From: Clostridia bacterium
GTDB lineage: Bacteria > Bacillota > Clostridia > Oscillospirales > Butyricicoccaceae
Assembly: GCA_017408485.1 (NCBI GenBank)
Contig: JAFQUM010000033.1
Span: 1-64,000, forward strand
DNA length: 64,000 bases
Direction: 5' to 3'
Part shown: positions 26,322-34,601 of the stretch, one piece after another
Layout: each line of letters starts with the position of its first letter
How positions within the stretch are numbered: position 1 is the stretch's first letter
Position numbers and translations under genes: made by a program
Notes under the pieces: generated by a model
Databases searched by the model: none
The model's input: only the letters and a program-made list of their open reading frames with translations
Told to the model about the DNA's origin: nothing

Positions 26322-28097
26322 TTACTCAACTATCTTTGCATAAAGCTCGCCAAAGCCGTAGCCGTTTACATATTCCTTGACGGGGAGCTGTACTCTTTCG
26401 GAATACAGACGCTTGGTGGCTATCTCATAGAGGGGAACGCGGATATATATTTCCTTGACCAGCAGCTCTTCCATTTCGAGGCAGAGGTCGGTAAGCTTTA
26501 CCCAATCGTCATCACGAAGAGCCTGCTCAGCACCTTCGTAAAGCTTGGTAAATCTGTCTCTTGCATCGGGCATATTATCCCAATAGAAGACGGGTTGACT
26601 ATAGGTGGGAGAAAAGAACTTCATTGTATCCAGAGGTGACTCATTGGAGGGTGCCAATGCCCCGATATTGAACTCATAAGCATCTGGGTTTTCAGGATCC
26701 CAACGACGGAGCTTATAGGTAAGGCTGGTGGGAACACTGCGGTTCTTTACGGTGATTCCCTTGAAGTTTTCATTCATCTGCTTTTGGAATACCTCAATGG
26801 ACGCGCGGGTGTGGGTTGCAGTCTCAATATAGATGGTTTCGAGATTTGCGCCCGAGATACCGCACTCCTCATATGCCTTGGCGAGGTATTCGGCAGACTT
26901 TGCTCTGTCCATTACTGTGGTAGGATCATCTGCCCAATCTACAGGAACATCAAGTATTGACTTGCCTGTTGCTCTGTCGCAGATAACGGCACGCTTATAA
27001 ATACGGGTGTTGGGGTTTGCATCCATAGCGCTTGCAAACTCCATGCGGTCGACGCCGTAATAGATTGCCTTACGGAAATTAAGATTTCCCAAAAGCCCGT
27101 TGTTGTTACGGTTTCCGTTGTTTATAAAGAGATAGTTGCAGGATGCGGAATAGTATTTATAGGTTCTGGGGTCTTCCTCATACTGCTCCCACTGCTGATA
27201 GAGAAGCTCAACTCTGTCAAGCTGACCTGCCTCAAAAAGCTCAAGGGCGGTTGAAGCATCGGGCACAACATGGAACTCTATAGCATCAAGGAATATCTCA
27301 TCGGCGCGAACATAATCGGGATTGCGAATTATAGTTATCTTGCTGTCAGGGAGCCATTCCTTAAGCATATATTCACCCGAGCTTGCCCAAGTGTCAAAGT
27401 CGGTTCCGTAGGTAGTGTAGCTTCTGTCTTCAGACAAGCATTCTTCAAAGAGGGGTTCATAGATCATATATCCCCACACATAGGATCCCATAGTTGCCAT
27501 AACGCTCTGCTGACTGGTCTTTTTGACAGTGGTAAGCTCAATGGTGTATTCGTCCACCTTTTTAAGTCCTACCTCGTCCCACTCCACCATATTTCCGGTG
27601 GTATACTGCTGCTGATACTCATAGGAATTGAGTATCTGCATATAGCTGTTATTGGTCAAAAGTGATGCCTTGGGGTTGAGGAGATCGGGATCAAGGCACA
27701 TTTTGAAGGAATAAATTACGGTATCGGCATTCATTTTTGCCTTTTTGCCCTTTGTGGGACCGTAATCTGCCCAATAATAATCATCGCGTATCTTGATCTG
27801 CCAGACTCTTCCCTCTTCGTCCATCTGCTGTGGGAGATCCGCAGCCAGCATACAATCAAAATTATAGCCTGTGCCTTCCTCGTTAAGGTATTCCTTATAG
27901 AGAACTGTGCTCAATGCGCGGTTGATGGTAGTAGCATCGGTATTGACGTGAGTATTAAGAATTGGCGGAGATACGGTGACATAGTCGTGGAAGGTACCTC
28001 CATACTCGTTGGATCTTTCTTCGTTTTGAGTCGCACAGCCTGCAAAGGCGGCAACAACAAGAATAATTGCAAGGATCAAAGCCGAAAATCTTTTCAC
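26322..28097 (-). CDS. Family 5 ABC solute-binding lipoprotein (SBP-1)
   Basis: 591 residues starting at GTG 28097 (AAGGAGGGA 7 nt upstream). Lipoprotein signal with lipobox FAGC. The body is the SBP_bac_5 fold of oligopeptide/nickel-type ABC importers: WASSGEYMLKEWLPDSK-TIIRNP and the AGQLDRVELLYQQWEQYEEDP segment, shared with the three downstream paralogues. It would sit on the outer face of the membrane and deliver a peptide-like ligand. No permease or ATPase genes are in the window. It is the most divergent of the four (RNNNGLLGNLNFRKAIYYGVDR versus HYGLDR in the others) and lacks their upstream promoter box. Confidence 0.88.
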   Translation of the reverse strand: MKRFSALILAIILVVAAFAGCATQNEERSNEYGGTFHDYVTVSPPILNTHVNTDATTINRALSTVLYKEYLNEEGTGYNFDCMLAADLPQQMDEEGRVWQIKIRDDYYWADYGPTKGKKAKMNADTVIYSFKMCLDPDLLNPKASLLTNNSYMQILNSYEYQQQYTTGNMVEWDEVGLKKVDEYTIELTTVKKTSQQSVMATMGSYVWGYMIYEPLFEECLSEDRSYTTYGTDFDTWASSGEYMLKEWLPDSKITIIRNPDYVRADEIFLDAIEFHVVPDASTALELFEAGQLDRVELLYQQWEQYEEDPRTYKYYSASCNYLFINNGNRNNNGLLGNLNFRKAIYYGVDRMEFASAMDANPNTRIYKRAVICDRATGKSILDVPVDWADDPTTVMDRAKSAEYLAKAYEECGISGANLETIYIETATHTRASIEVFQKQMNENFKGITVKNRSVPTSLTYKLRRWDPENPDAYEFNIGALAPSNESPLDTMKFFSPTYSQPVFYWDNMPDARDRFTKLYEGAEQALRDDDWVKLTDLCLEMEELLVKEIYIRVPLYEIATKRLYSERVQLPVKEYVNGYGFGELYAKIVE

Positions 28098-28127
28098 AGT
28101 GTATCCCTCCTTGGTTTTTATAGCAAG

Positions 28128-28156
28128 ATTGTAGCATATTTTTAATATCGGTTCAA
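28128..28156 (-). promoter_or_regulatory. Promoter of SBP-1
   Basis: Minus strand TTGAAC (28151-28156), 17 bp containing GATATTAAA, TACAAT (28128-28133). The spacer resembles those of the other three genes. Confidence 0.65.
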
Positions 28157-28251
28157 CGAGTAAAAGCGTTTTTTAAGCTTTTGAGCGAAATTCAAATAAT
28201 GCAGGCTTAAAATATAATCTTGTGTCTATATTGCAAGCCTTTCAAACAAAA

Positions 28252-28497
28252 ACAGACCCGCCATCAGGCGGGTCTGTAGAGATTGTCAAAGAACCGCTTT
28301 GCTGCGCAAAGCTGGGTTCTTTTCGACATTTTGCTTCCGCACTGCGGTGCGGTTTCGCCGTTTTTTCTGCGGAAAAACGGCGGGTCGAGGTGTTTTTGTC
28401 CGGCGCATGTCCGTACAAAAACTAATTGTTTAAAAAACTCCTTATTCTGAAGGAGTTTTTTGACAAACTGAACAGACCCGCCATCAGGCGGGTCTGT
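28252..28497. repeat. Structured insert bracketed by two copies of a terminator
   Basis: A 28-bp sequence containing the stem AGACCCGCC-ATCA-GGCGGGTCT is present at 28252-28279 and again at 28472-28499. The ~190 bp between hold TGTCAAAGAAC near the left end and its inverted relative TTTTTTGACA near the right end (28283 and 28459 regions). Internal stems are GCTTTGC/GCAAAGC, AAAGAACC/GGGTTCTTT and AAAACTCC-type. The layout suggests a small insertion or duplication within the SBP-2 terminator. This covers the gene-free stretch 28157-28514; no coding frame is supported. Confidence 0.55.
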
Positions 28498-28514
28498 AAT
28501 AGTTAGCTTATAAA

Positions 28515-30278
28515 TTAGTCAACGATCTCAGCGTAGTATTCGCCGAAGCCGTAGCCGTTAACACGCTGGTTAACAGGCAGCTTGACTCTCTCAGAGTAGA
28601 GAACCTTGGAGGGCAGCTCGTAGATGGGGATACGGAGGTACCACTCATCAACAAGCAGTCTTTCCATTTCGAGGCAAAGCTCAACGACCTTTTCTTCGTC
28701 ATTCTGCTGATTTGCCAGCTCAGCCTGATCGTAAATAGCACGGAAAGTCTCAGCCCACTCAGGGATGTTATCCCAGCACATAGACTTAGTAGAGTAATCG
28801 GGATCCCAGAACTTCATGGTGTCGATAGGACCGTCAGAGGGCAGCAAGGAACCGAGGTTGAAGTCATAAGCGGTAGGCTGTGAAGGATTCCAACGGCGCA
28901 GTGTGTATGCGATATTGGAGGGAACAGCACGGATGCTCATATTGACGCCTTCAAAGTTATCAGTGATCTGACGAGCGAAGATCTCAACAGAGGAACGGGT
29001 ATGTGTGCCGGACTCAGAGTAGTAAACTTCAAAGTCTGCATTGACGACATTACAAGCCTCAAGAGCCTTATTCAGGTACTCTGCGGACTTATCGGGATCA
29101 TATACATTGTAAGGATCGTCTGCCCAATCAACGGGAATATCGAGGATGGACTTACCTGTTGCTTCTTCAGCAACAACTGCGCGACGATACATACGGGTGT
29201 TGGGAGTGCCGCCGAGGATCTCAGCGAACTCAACACGATCAAGGCCATAGTGCAGGGACTTACGGAAATCTAGGTTGCCAAGCAGGCTGTTGTGCTTGGG
29301 GTTACCTGTGTTGATCCACAGATATGTGACGGAGTCATTGTAGTAAAGTCTTACACGGGGATCTTCGTCATACTGCTCCCACTGCTGATAAAGCAGGTTG
29401 CAGCGGTCAAGCTGACCGGCTTCGAACATTTCGAGAGCGGTGTTGGAGTCTGCAACTGTGTAATACTCGATTGCGCCCAGCTTGATGTCGTCAGCGCGGA
29501 CATAGTCCTCGTTGCGGATCATAGTGATCTTGCCATCGGGGATCCACTCGGTGAGGATGTATTCACCGGAGCTTGCCCAAGTCTCAACACTTGTGCCGTA
29601 GGTGGTGTAGCTTCTGTCCTCAGACATACATGCCTCAAAGAGGGGCTCGTAGAGCATATAGCCCCAAACATAAGAGCCCATAACGTCGATGACGTGCTGC
29701 TGGTTGGTGGGGTTAACAGATGTGACTTCAATGGTGAAATCATCGATCTTCTTAAGACCGACATCTGACCAATCCACTGCAACACCGGTCATATACTGCT
29801 GCTGATACTCATATGCATTGACGATCTGCATATAGCTGTTGTTGGTCAGCAGAGATGCCTTAACGTTGAGCAGGTCGGGGTCGATACACATTTTGAAGGA
29901 ATAGATAACGGTATCAGCGTTCATCTGAGCATTCTTACCGGCGGTTACGCCATAATCTGCCCAATAATAATCCTGACGAATGGGGATCTGCCAAACTTTG
30001 CCTTCTTCGTCCATCTGCTTGGGGAAGTCAGCAGCCAGCATACACTCGGCCTCATAACCGTCGCCTGCTTCATTCAGATAGTCTCTGTAAAGAGCGGTGG
30101 TCAAGGGGCGAATGACGGTGGCAGCGTCAACATTGACGTGGGGGTTAAGGGTGGTAACAGAAGCGTTAACATAGTCACGATATGTGCCGTATGTAGGCTC
30201 CTTTTTGTTTGCATTACATCCGGCGAATGCTGCAACGAGCATCAAAGTAGCCAGAACAAATGCCAAGTACTTCTTCAT
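28515..30278 (-). CDS. Family 5 ABC solute-binding lipoprotein (SBP-2)
   Basis: 587 residues from ATG 30278 (AAGGAGG upstream); the longer frame to 30314 starts before the ribosome site. Lipobox FAGC. Full SBP_bac_5 body with WASSGEYILTEWIPDGKIT, AGQLDRCNLLYQQWEQYDEDP and NLDFRKSLHYGLDRVEFAEIL. It is very similar along its whole length to SBP-3 and SBP-4. It binds an unknown ligand, probably a peptide or amino compound, on the cell surface. It has its own promoter and terminator. Confidence 0.88.
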   Translation of the reverse strand: MKKYLAFVLATLMLVAAFAGCNANKKEPTYGTYRDYVNASVTTLNPHVNVDAATVIRPLTTALYRDYLNEAGDGYEAECMLAADFPKQMDEEGKVWQIPIRQDYYWADYGVTAGKNAQMNADTVIYSFKMCIDPDLLNVKASLLTNNSYMQIVNAYEYQQQYMTGVAVDWSDVGLKKIDDFTIEVTSVNPTNQQHVIDVMGSYVWGYMLYEPLFEACMSEDRSYTTYGTSVETWASSGEYILTEWIPDGKITMIRNEDYVRADDIKLGAIEYYTVADSNTALEMFEAGQLDRCNLLYQQWEQYDEDPRVRLYYNDSVTYLWINTGNPKHNSLLGNLDFRKSLHYGLDRVEFAEILGGTPNTRMYRRAVVAEEATGKSILDIPVDWADDPYNVYDPDKSAEYLNKALEACNVVNADFEVYYSESGTHTRSSVEIFARQITDNFEGVNMSIRAVPSNIAYTLRRWNPSQPTAYDFNLGSLLPSDGPIDTMKFWDPDYSTKSMCWDNIPEWAETFRAIYDQAELANQQNDEEKVVELCLEMERLLVDEWYLRIPIYELPSKVLYSERVKLPVNQRVNGYGFGEYYAEIVD

Positions 30279-30333
30279 GTAAGTATCCTCCTTAAAAACT
30301 TCGGCAAACCACATTTGCCTAATAATGATATAA

Positions 30334-30362
30334 ATGATATCACCAATTTAATATTTTTGCAA
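30334..30362 (-). promoter_or_regulatory. Promoter of SBP-2
   Basis: Minus strand TTGCAA (30357-30362), 17 bp starting AAATATTAAA, TATCAT (30334-30339). A box reading AAACTTCGGC on the plus strand begins 20 bp farther upstream (30383). Confidence 0.75.
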
Positions 30363-30491
30363 CATTTTATTCCCCCTCTTTCAAACTTCGGCATTTTGCT
30401 TAAATACTTCAGCTGTTTTTTGGTCATATTGCACAATCTATGCTATATATAGTCTGTACATTATACTTCAGTTTGAATTATAACAAAAAAC

Positions 30492-30520
30492 GCAAGCCCT
30501 GCCAAATTGACAGGGCTTGC
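30492..30520 (-). terminator. Terminator after SBP-3
   Basis: GCAAGCCCTG pairs with CAGGGCTTGC, followed by GTTTTTTG on the minus strand. Confidence 0.8.
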
Positions 30521-30538
30521 ACTGCATATAACGATCAA

Positions 30539-32311
30539 TTACTCGATGATCTCAGCATAGACTTCGCCGAAGCCGTAGCCGTTGATGCGCTCATCGGTGG
30601 GAAGCTTAACTCTTTCGGAGTAGAGAACCTTAGAAGCCAGCTCATAGAGAGGAATACGGAGATACCACTCGTCAACAAGCAGTCTTTCCATCTCAAGGCA
30701 CAGCTCGACGGTCTTTACTTCATCCATTGCTCTGACAGCTTCTCTTGCCTCATTGAGGACCTCACGATACTTATTTGCCCACTCATCAAGACCTACCCAA
30801 CACATTGCTCTCTGGGGAGAATCGGGATCCCAATAGGTCATTGTATCGATGGGATCATCGGAGGGAAGCAGCGAACCGAGGTTGAACTCATAGGCGGTAG
30901 GCTCGGAAGGATTCCAACGACGCAGTGTGTATGCGATATTGGAGGGAACGACGCGTATCTTCATACTCAAGCCTTCAAAGTTATCATTGATCTGGCGGGT
31001 GAATATTTCTGCAGATGCACGGACGTGGGTGCTTGCTTCGGAATGATAGCATTCAAGGTTTGCACCTGTAATACCTACCTCTTCGTATGCCTTGGCAAGA
31101 AGCTGTGCAGCCTTAGCGGAATCCTTTACGTTGTAGGGATCGTCTGCCCAATCAACGGGAACTTCGAGGATGGACTTACCTGTTGCCTGCTCTGCGATAA
31201 CGCAACGGCGGTACATACGGGTGGAGGGAGAGCCTCCCAAGAACTCTGCAAACTCAACACGGTCAAGACCATAATGGAGGGATGCACGGAAATTATAGTT
31301 GCCCAGCAGGTTGTTGTTATTGGGGTTACCATTGCTTATCCATACATATGTAGCGGAGTCGTTGTAATAAAGTCTTACGCGGGGATCCTCTTCATACTGC
31401 TCCCACTGCTGATAAATAAGCTCGCAGTGGTCAAGCTGACCTGCTTCGAACATTTCCAGTGCGGTGTTTGTATCGGGGACAGTATAGTATTCGATAGCAC
31501 CAAGCTTGATCATATCGGCATGAACATAATTGGGGTTACGGATCATAGTAAGCTTACCGTCGGGGATCCATTCCTTGAGCATATACTCGCCGGAGCTTGC
31601 CCAAGTGTCAAAGCTTGTGCCATAGGAGGTCCATGTTCTGTCAAATCCCATACATGCTTCATAAAGGGGCTCATATACCATAAACAAGCAAGTGGTGTTA
31701 CCCATATAATCCATAACATCGCGCTTGTTAGTGCCTACCTTTGATGTAATCTCGATGGTAAAGTCGTCGATCTTTTTGATACCTACATCTTCCCAAGCAA
31801 CCTCGTTGCCGGTGTAGAGCTGCTGCTGATATTCATAAGCGTTAACTATCTGCACACTGGTGCTATTGACCAGCATTGAGGCGTTAATGTTCAACAGATC
31901 GGGGTCAATACACATCTTGTAGGTGTACATAACGGTATCTGCGGTCATCTGAGCATTGAGACCTGCAGTAGGACCGTAATCTGCCCAATAATAGTCATCA
32001 CGGATCTTTATCTGCCAAACCTTGCCCTCTTCATCCATCTGAATAGGTTCTTCGGCAGCCAACTGACCACGATACTCAAAAGCATCACCCGCTTCATTGA
32101 TATATGCCTTATAAAGAACAGTCTGCATAGGTCTTGCAACCAAGATGCCGTCATTCTTTACAACCATGTTCAATGTAGGAATAGAAGCCTTGACGTAGTC
32201 ACGATAAACGCCATAAGTGGGCCCCTTCTCCTCCTCTTCTTTTGCGCTACATCCGGCAAAAGCAGCAACAAGCATCATTGCCGCCAAAATGAATGCCAAA
32301 TATCTTTTCAT
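30539..32311 (-). CDS. Family 5 ABC solute-binding lipoprotein (SBP-3)
   Basis: 590 residues, ATG 32311 with AGGAGG upstream. Lipobox FAGC. The same SBP_bac_5 plan: WASSGEYMLKEWIPDGKLT, AGQLDHCELIYQQWEQYEEDP and NYNFRASLHYGLDRVEFAEFL. In the N-terminal third it departs from SBP-2 and SBP-4 (VVKNDGILVARPMQ), where part of the ligand cleft lies, which hints at a changed ligand. It is an independent unit with its own promoter and terminator, with no transporter partner in the window. Confidence 0.88.
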   Translation of the reverse strand: MKRYLAFILAAMMLVAAFAGCSAKEEEEKGPTYGVYRDYVKASIPTLNMVVKNDGILVARPMQTVLYKAYINEAGDAFEYRGQLAAEEPIQMDEEGKVWQIKIRDDYYWADYGPTAGLNAQMTADTVMYTYKMCIDPDLLNINASMLVNSTSVQIVNAYEYQQQLYTGNEVAWEDVGIKKIDDFTIEITSKVGTNKRDVMDYMGNTTCLFMVYEPLYEACMGFDRTWTSYGTSFDTWASSGEYMLKEWIPDGKLTMIRNPNYVHADMIKLGAIEYYTVPDTNTALEMFEAGQLDHCELIYQQWEQYEEDPRVRLYYNDSATYVWISNGNPNNNNLLGNYNFRASLHYGLDRVEFAEFLGGSPSTRMYRRCVIAEQATGKSILEVPVDWADDPYNVKDSAKAAQLLAKAYEEVGITGANLECYHSEASTHVRASAEIFTRQINDNFEGLSMKIRVVPSNIAYTLRRWNPSEPTAYEFNLGSLLPSDDPIDTMTYWDPDSPQRAMCWVGLDEWANKYREVLNEAREAVRAMDEVKTVELCLEMERLLVDEWYLRIPLYELASKVLYSERVKLPTDERINGYGFGEVYAEIIE

Positions 32312-32358
32312 AACACTCCTCCTGAATATCGGTAAATATATCTTACCTTATTGTAAAA

Positions 32359-32387
32359 ATAATACCATTTATTTAATATTTTTGCAA
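32359..32387 (-). promoter_or_regulatory. Promoter of SBP-3
   Basis: Minus strand TTGCAA (32382-32387), 17 bp starting AAATATTAAA, TATTAT (32359-32364). AAACTTCGGC begins 21 bp upstream (32409), the same place as in SBP-2 and SBP-4. Confidence 0.75.
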
Positions 32388-32445
32388 TAAATGATTACTA
32401 TACGCTTAAAACTTCGGCACTTTGTTCAATTTGCTTTTATTTGTT

Positions 32446-32473
32446 TTGTATACAATGCACAAATTGTATACAA
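32446..32473. promoter_or_regulatory. Two TTGTATACAA palindromes upstream of SBP-3
   Basis: Perfect 10-bp palindromes TTGTATACAA at 32446-32455 and 32464-32473 have centres exactly 18 bp apart, about 60-85 bp upstream of the SBP-3 -35. One further copy occurs at 34450-34459 upstream of SBP-4. The shape resembles GntR-family operators; the regulator is not in the window. Confidence 0.5.
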
Positions 32474-32495
32474 AATAACCAATCGTTTTTACAGA

Positions 32496-32528
32496 AAAAC
32501 AGACCCACAATAATGCAGGTCTGTTTTA
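32496..32528 (-). terminator. Terminator after SBP-4
   Basis: AAAACAGACC pairs with GGTCTGTTTT around a 13-nt loop, just past the stop at 32541. Confidence 0.7.
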
Positions 32529-32540
32529 TTGATATATTAA

Positions 32541-34304
32541 TTACTCAACGATCTTGGAGTAGTACTCACCAAAGCCAAAGCCGTTAACACGAACGGTGGT
32601 GGGAAGCTGTACTCTCTCGGAGAAAAGGGTCTTTGAAGCAAGCTCATAAATAGGAATACGGAGATGCCATTCATCAACGAGCAGTCTTTCCATCTCAAGG
32701 CACAGCTCAACGACCTTTTCTTCTTGGTTTAAAAGATGAGCACTTGCTGCTTCATCATAGACTTCCTGGAATTGTGCCTTCCACTCGGGGATGTTATCCC
32801 AGCACATAGATTTGGTTGTATAGGAAGGATCCCAGAACTTCATAGTATCGAGGGGGGAGTCAGAGGGCAGCAAGGATCCGCAGTTGAAGTCATAAGCAGA
32901 AGGTGTGGAGGGGTTCCAACGGCGCAGTGTGTATGCAATATTGGAGGGAACAACACGAACCTTTACATTGACGCCTTCAAAATTGTCATTGATCTGGCGG
33001 GAGAATATCTCGGCAGATGCACGAACGTGAGTACTTGACTCGGAATGGTAGACCTCAAACTTTGCGTTAACAACATCACATGCCTCAAGTGCCTTGTTAA
33101 GGTATTCGGTAGACTTCATAACATCGCGAACGGTGTAAGGATCGTCTGCCCAATCAACGGGAACATCGAGGATGGACTTACCGGTTGCTTCTTCTGCAAT
33201 AACTGCACGACGATACATACGGGTAGAGGGAACGCCGTCCAGCATTTCAGCAAACTCAACACGGTCGAGACCGTAATGAAGTGCCTTACGGAAATCGTGA
33301 TTACCAAGCAGATTGTTGTACTCGGGGTTACCTGTGTTGATCCACAGATATGTTGCAGAGTCATCGTAGTAAAGTCTTACACGGGGATCTTCGCCATACT
33401 GTTCCCACTGAGAGAAGAGCAGATTGCAACGGTCAAGCTGACCTGCCTCGAACATTTCAAGGGCGGTATTTGCGTCGTTAACAGTGTATATCTCAACGCC
33501 TGCAAGATGAATATCGTCTGCATTGACATAGTCAGGGTTACGGATCATAGTAAGCTTGCCATCGGGGATCCATTCCTTGAGCATATACTCACCGGAGCTT
33601 GCCCAGGTTTCAACGCTTGTGCCATAGGTGGTCTGAGTTCTGTCAGCGGACAGACATGCCTCAAACAGGGGCTCGTAGAGCATAAAGGCCCATGCGGTTC
33701 CTCCCATAACAAGCATAACATTGCGAGCACTGACGGGATTGACACTGGTAACCTCGATGGTGAAATCATCGATCTTCTTCAAGCCGACTTCATCAAAATC
33801 CATAGGAACACCGATGGCGTTCTGCTGCTGATACTCATAAGCATTGACGATCTTCATTGAGCTGCTGTTGGTGAGCAGAGATGCCTTGACATTCATCAGG
33901 TTAGGATCAAGACACATTTTAAATGTGTACAGAACGGTATCAGCGTTCATCTGAGCATTCTTGCCTGCGGTGGGACCGTAATCTGCCCAATAATAATCCT
34001 GACGGATGGGAATACGCCATACTTTTCCCTCTTCATCCATCTGCTGAGGGAAATCAGCTGCCAACATGGGCAGAGTTTCGTAAGCAGTACCATCTTCATT
34101 CAGAAAATCTCTATACAGAGTGGTAGTCATGGGCTTAACAGATGCAAAAGCATCGGAATTGACCATCAGGTTCAAAGTGGTAATGGAAGCATTAACGTAA
34201 TCGCGGAATATACCATATGCTTCTTCTTCATTTTTCTGTGCGCATCCGGCAAAAGCAGCAACGAACATAAGAGTTGCCAGAATAACTGCCAAATACTTTT
34301 TCAT
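32541..34304 (-). CDS. Family 5 ABC solute-binding lipoprotein (SBP-4)
   Basis: 587 residues, ATG 34304 with AAGGAGG upstream. Lipobox FAGC. Motifs are WASSGEYMLKEWIPDGKLT, AGQLDRCNLLFSQWEQYGEDP and NHDFRKALHYGLDRVEFAEML. It is most like SBP-2; together with SBP-2 and SBP-3 it forms a tight paralogue set made by tandem duplication, whereas SBP-1 is older. It is divergent from secA across a ~300-bp region that contains its promoter and a TTGTATACAA palindrome. Confidence 0.88.
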   Translation of the reverse strand: MKKYLAVILATLMFVAAFAGCAQKNEEEAYGIFRDYVNASITTLNLMVNSDAFASVKPMTTTLYRDFLNEDGTAYETLPMLAADFPQQMDEEGKVWRIPIRQDYYWADYGPTAGKNAQMNADTVLYTFKMCLDPNLMNVKASLLTNSSSMKIVNAYEYQQQNAIGVPMDFDEVGLKKIDDFTIEVTSVNPVSARNVMLVMGGTAWAFMLYEPLFEACLSADRTQTTYGTSVETWASSGEYMLKEWIPDGKLTMIRNPDYVNADDIHLAGVEIYTVNDANTALEMFEAGQLDRCNLLFSQWEQYGEDPRVRLYYDDSATYLWINTGNPEYNNLLGNHDFRKALHYGLDRVEFAEMLDGVPSTRMYRRAVIAEEATGKSILDVPVDWADDPYTVRDVMKSTEYLNKALEACDVVNAKFEVYHSESSTHVRASAEIFSRQINDNFEGVNVKVRVVPSNIAYTLRRWNPSTPSAYDFNCGSLLPSDSPLDTMKFWDPSYTTKSMCWDNIPEWKAQFQEVYDEAASAHLLNQEEKVVELCLEMERLLVDEWHLRIPIYELASKTLFSERVQLPTTVRVNGFGFGEYYSKIVE

Positions 34305-34362
34305 AAATTGGTTTCCTCCTTATTTTATAGCAATTTAAAATTGCCTTATGGATAACATAAGA

Positions 34363-34391
34363 ATGATATCATCTTTTTAATATTTTTGCAA
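34363..34391 (-). promoter_or_regulatory. Promoter of SBP-4
   Basis: Minus strand TTGCAA (34386-34391), 17 bp starting AAATATTAAA, TATCAT (34363-34368). AAACTTCGTC begins 21 bp upstream (34413). Confidence 0.75.
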
Positions 34392-34449
34392 CAATTAATC
34401 AATTGCAGCTGCAAACTTCGTCAATTTGCTCAATCATAAGACTACATTT

Positions 34450-34459
34450 TTGTATACAA
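34450..34459. promoter_or_regulatory. TTGTATACAA palindrome upstream of SBP-4
   Basis: A single perfect copy of the palindrome found twice upstream of SBP-3, in the divergent SBP-4/secA region. Confidence 0.45.
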
Positions 34460-34601
34460 TGTACATGGAGGCCTCAAACTTTACAATTTAATAATTAATT
34501 TACGACAGATTACTGTGGAAAAGCCATTTAAACTATGATATACTTATATCTAATGATAACAAAATAACGGGCACGATCCCAAATATAAAGGAACGATAAA
34601 A

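Noticed and set aside
28222..28425. 67-codon plus-strand frame
   Set aside because: It runs through a terminator and structured insert, lacks a ribosome site and has no plausible protein features.
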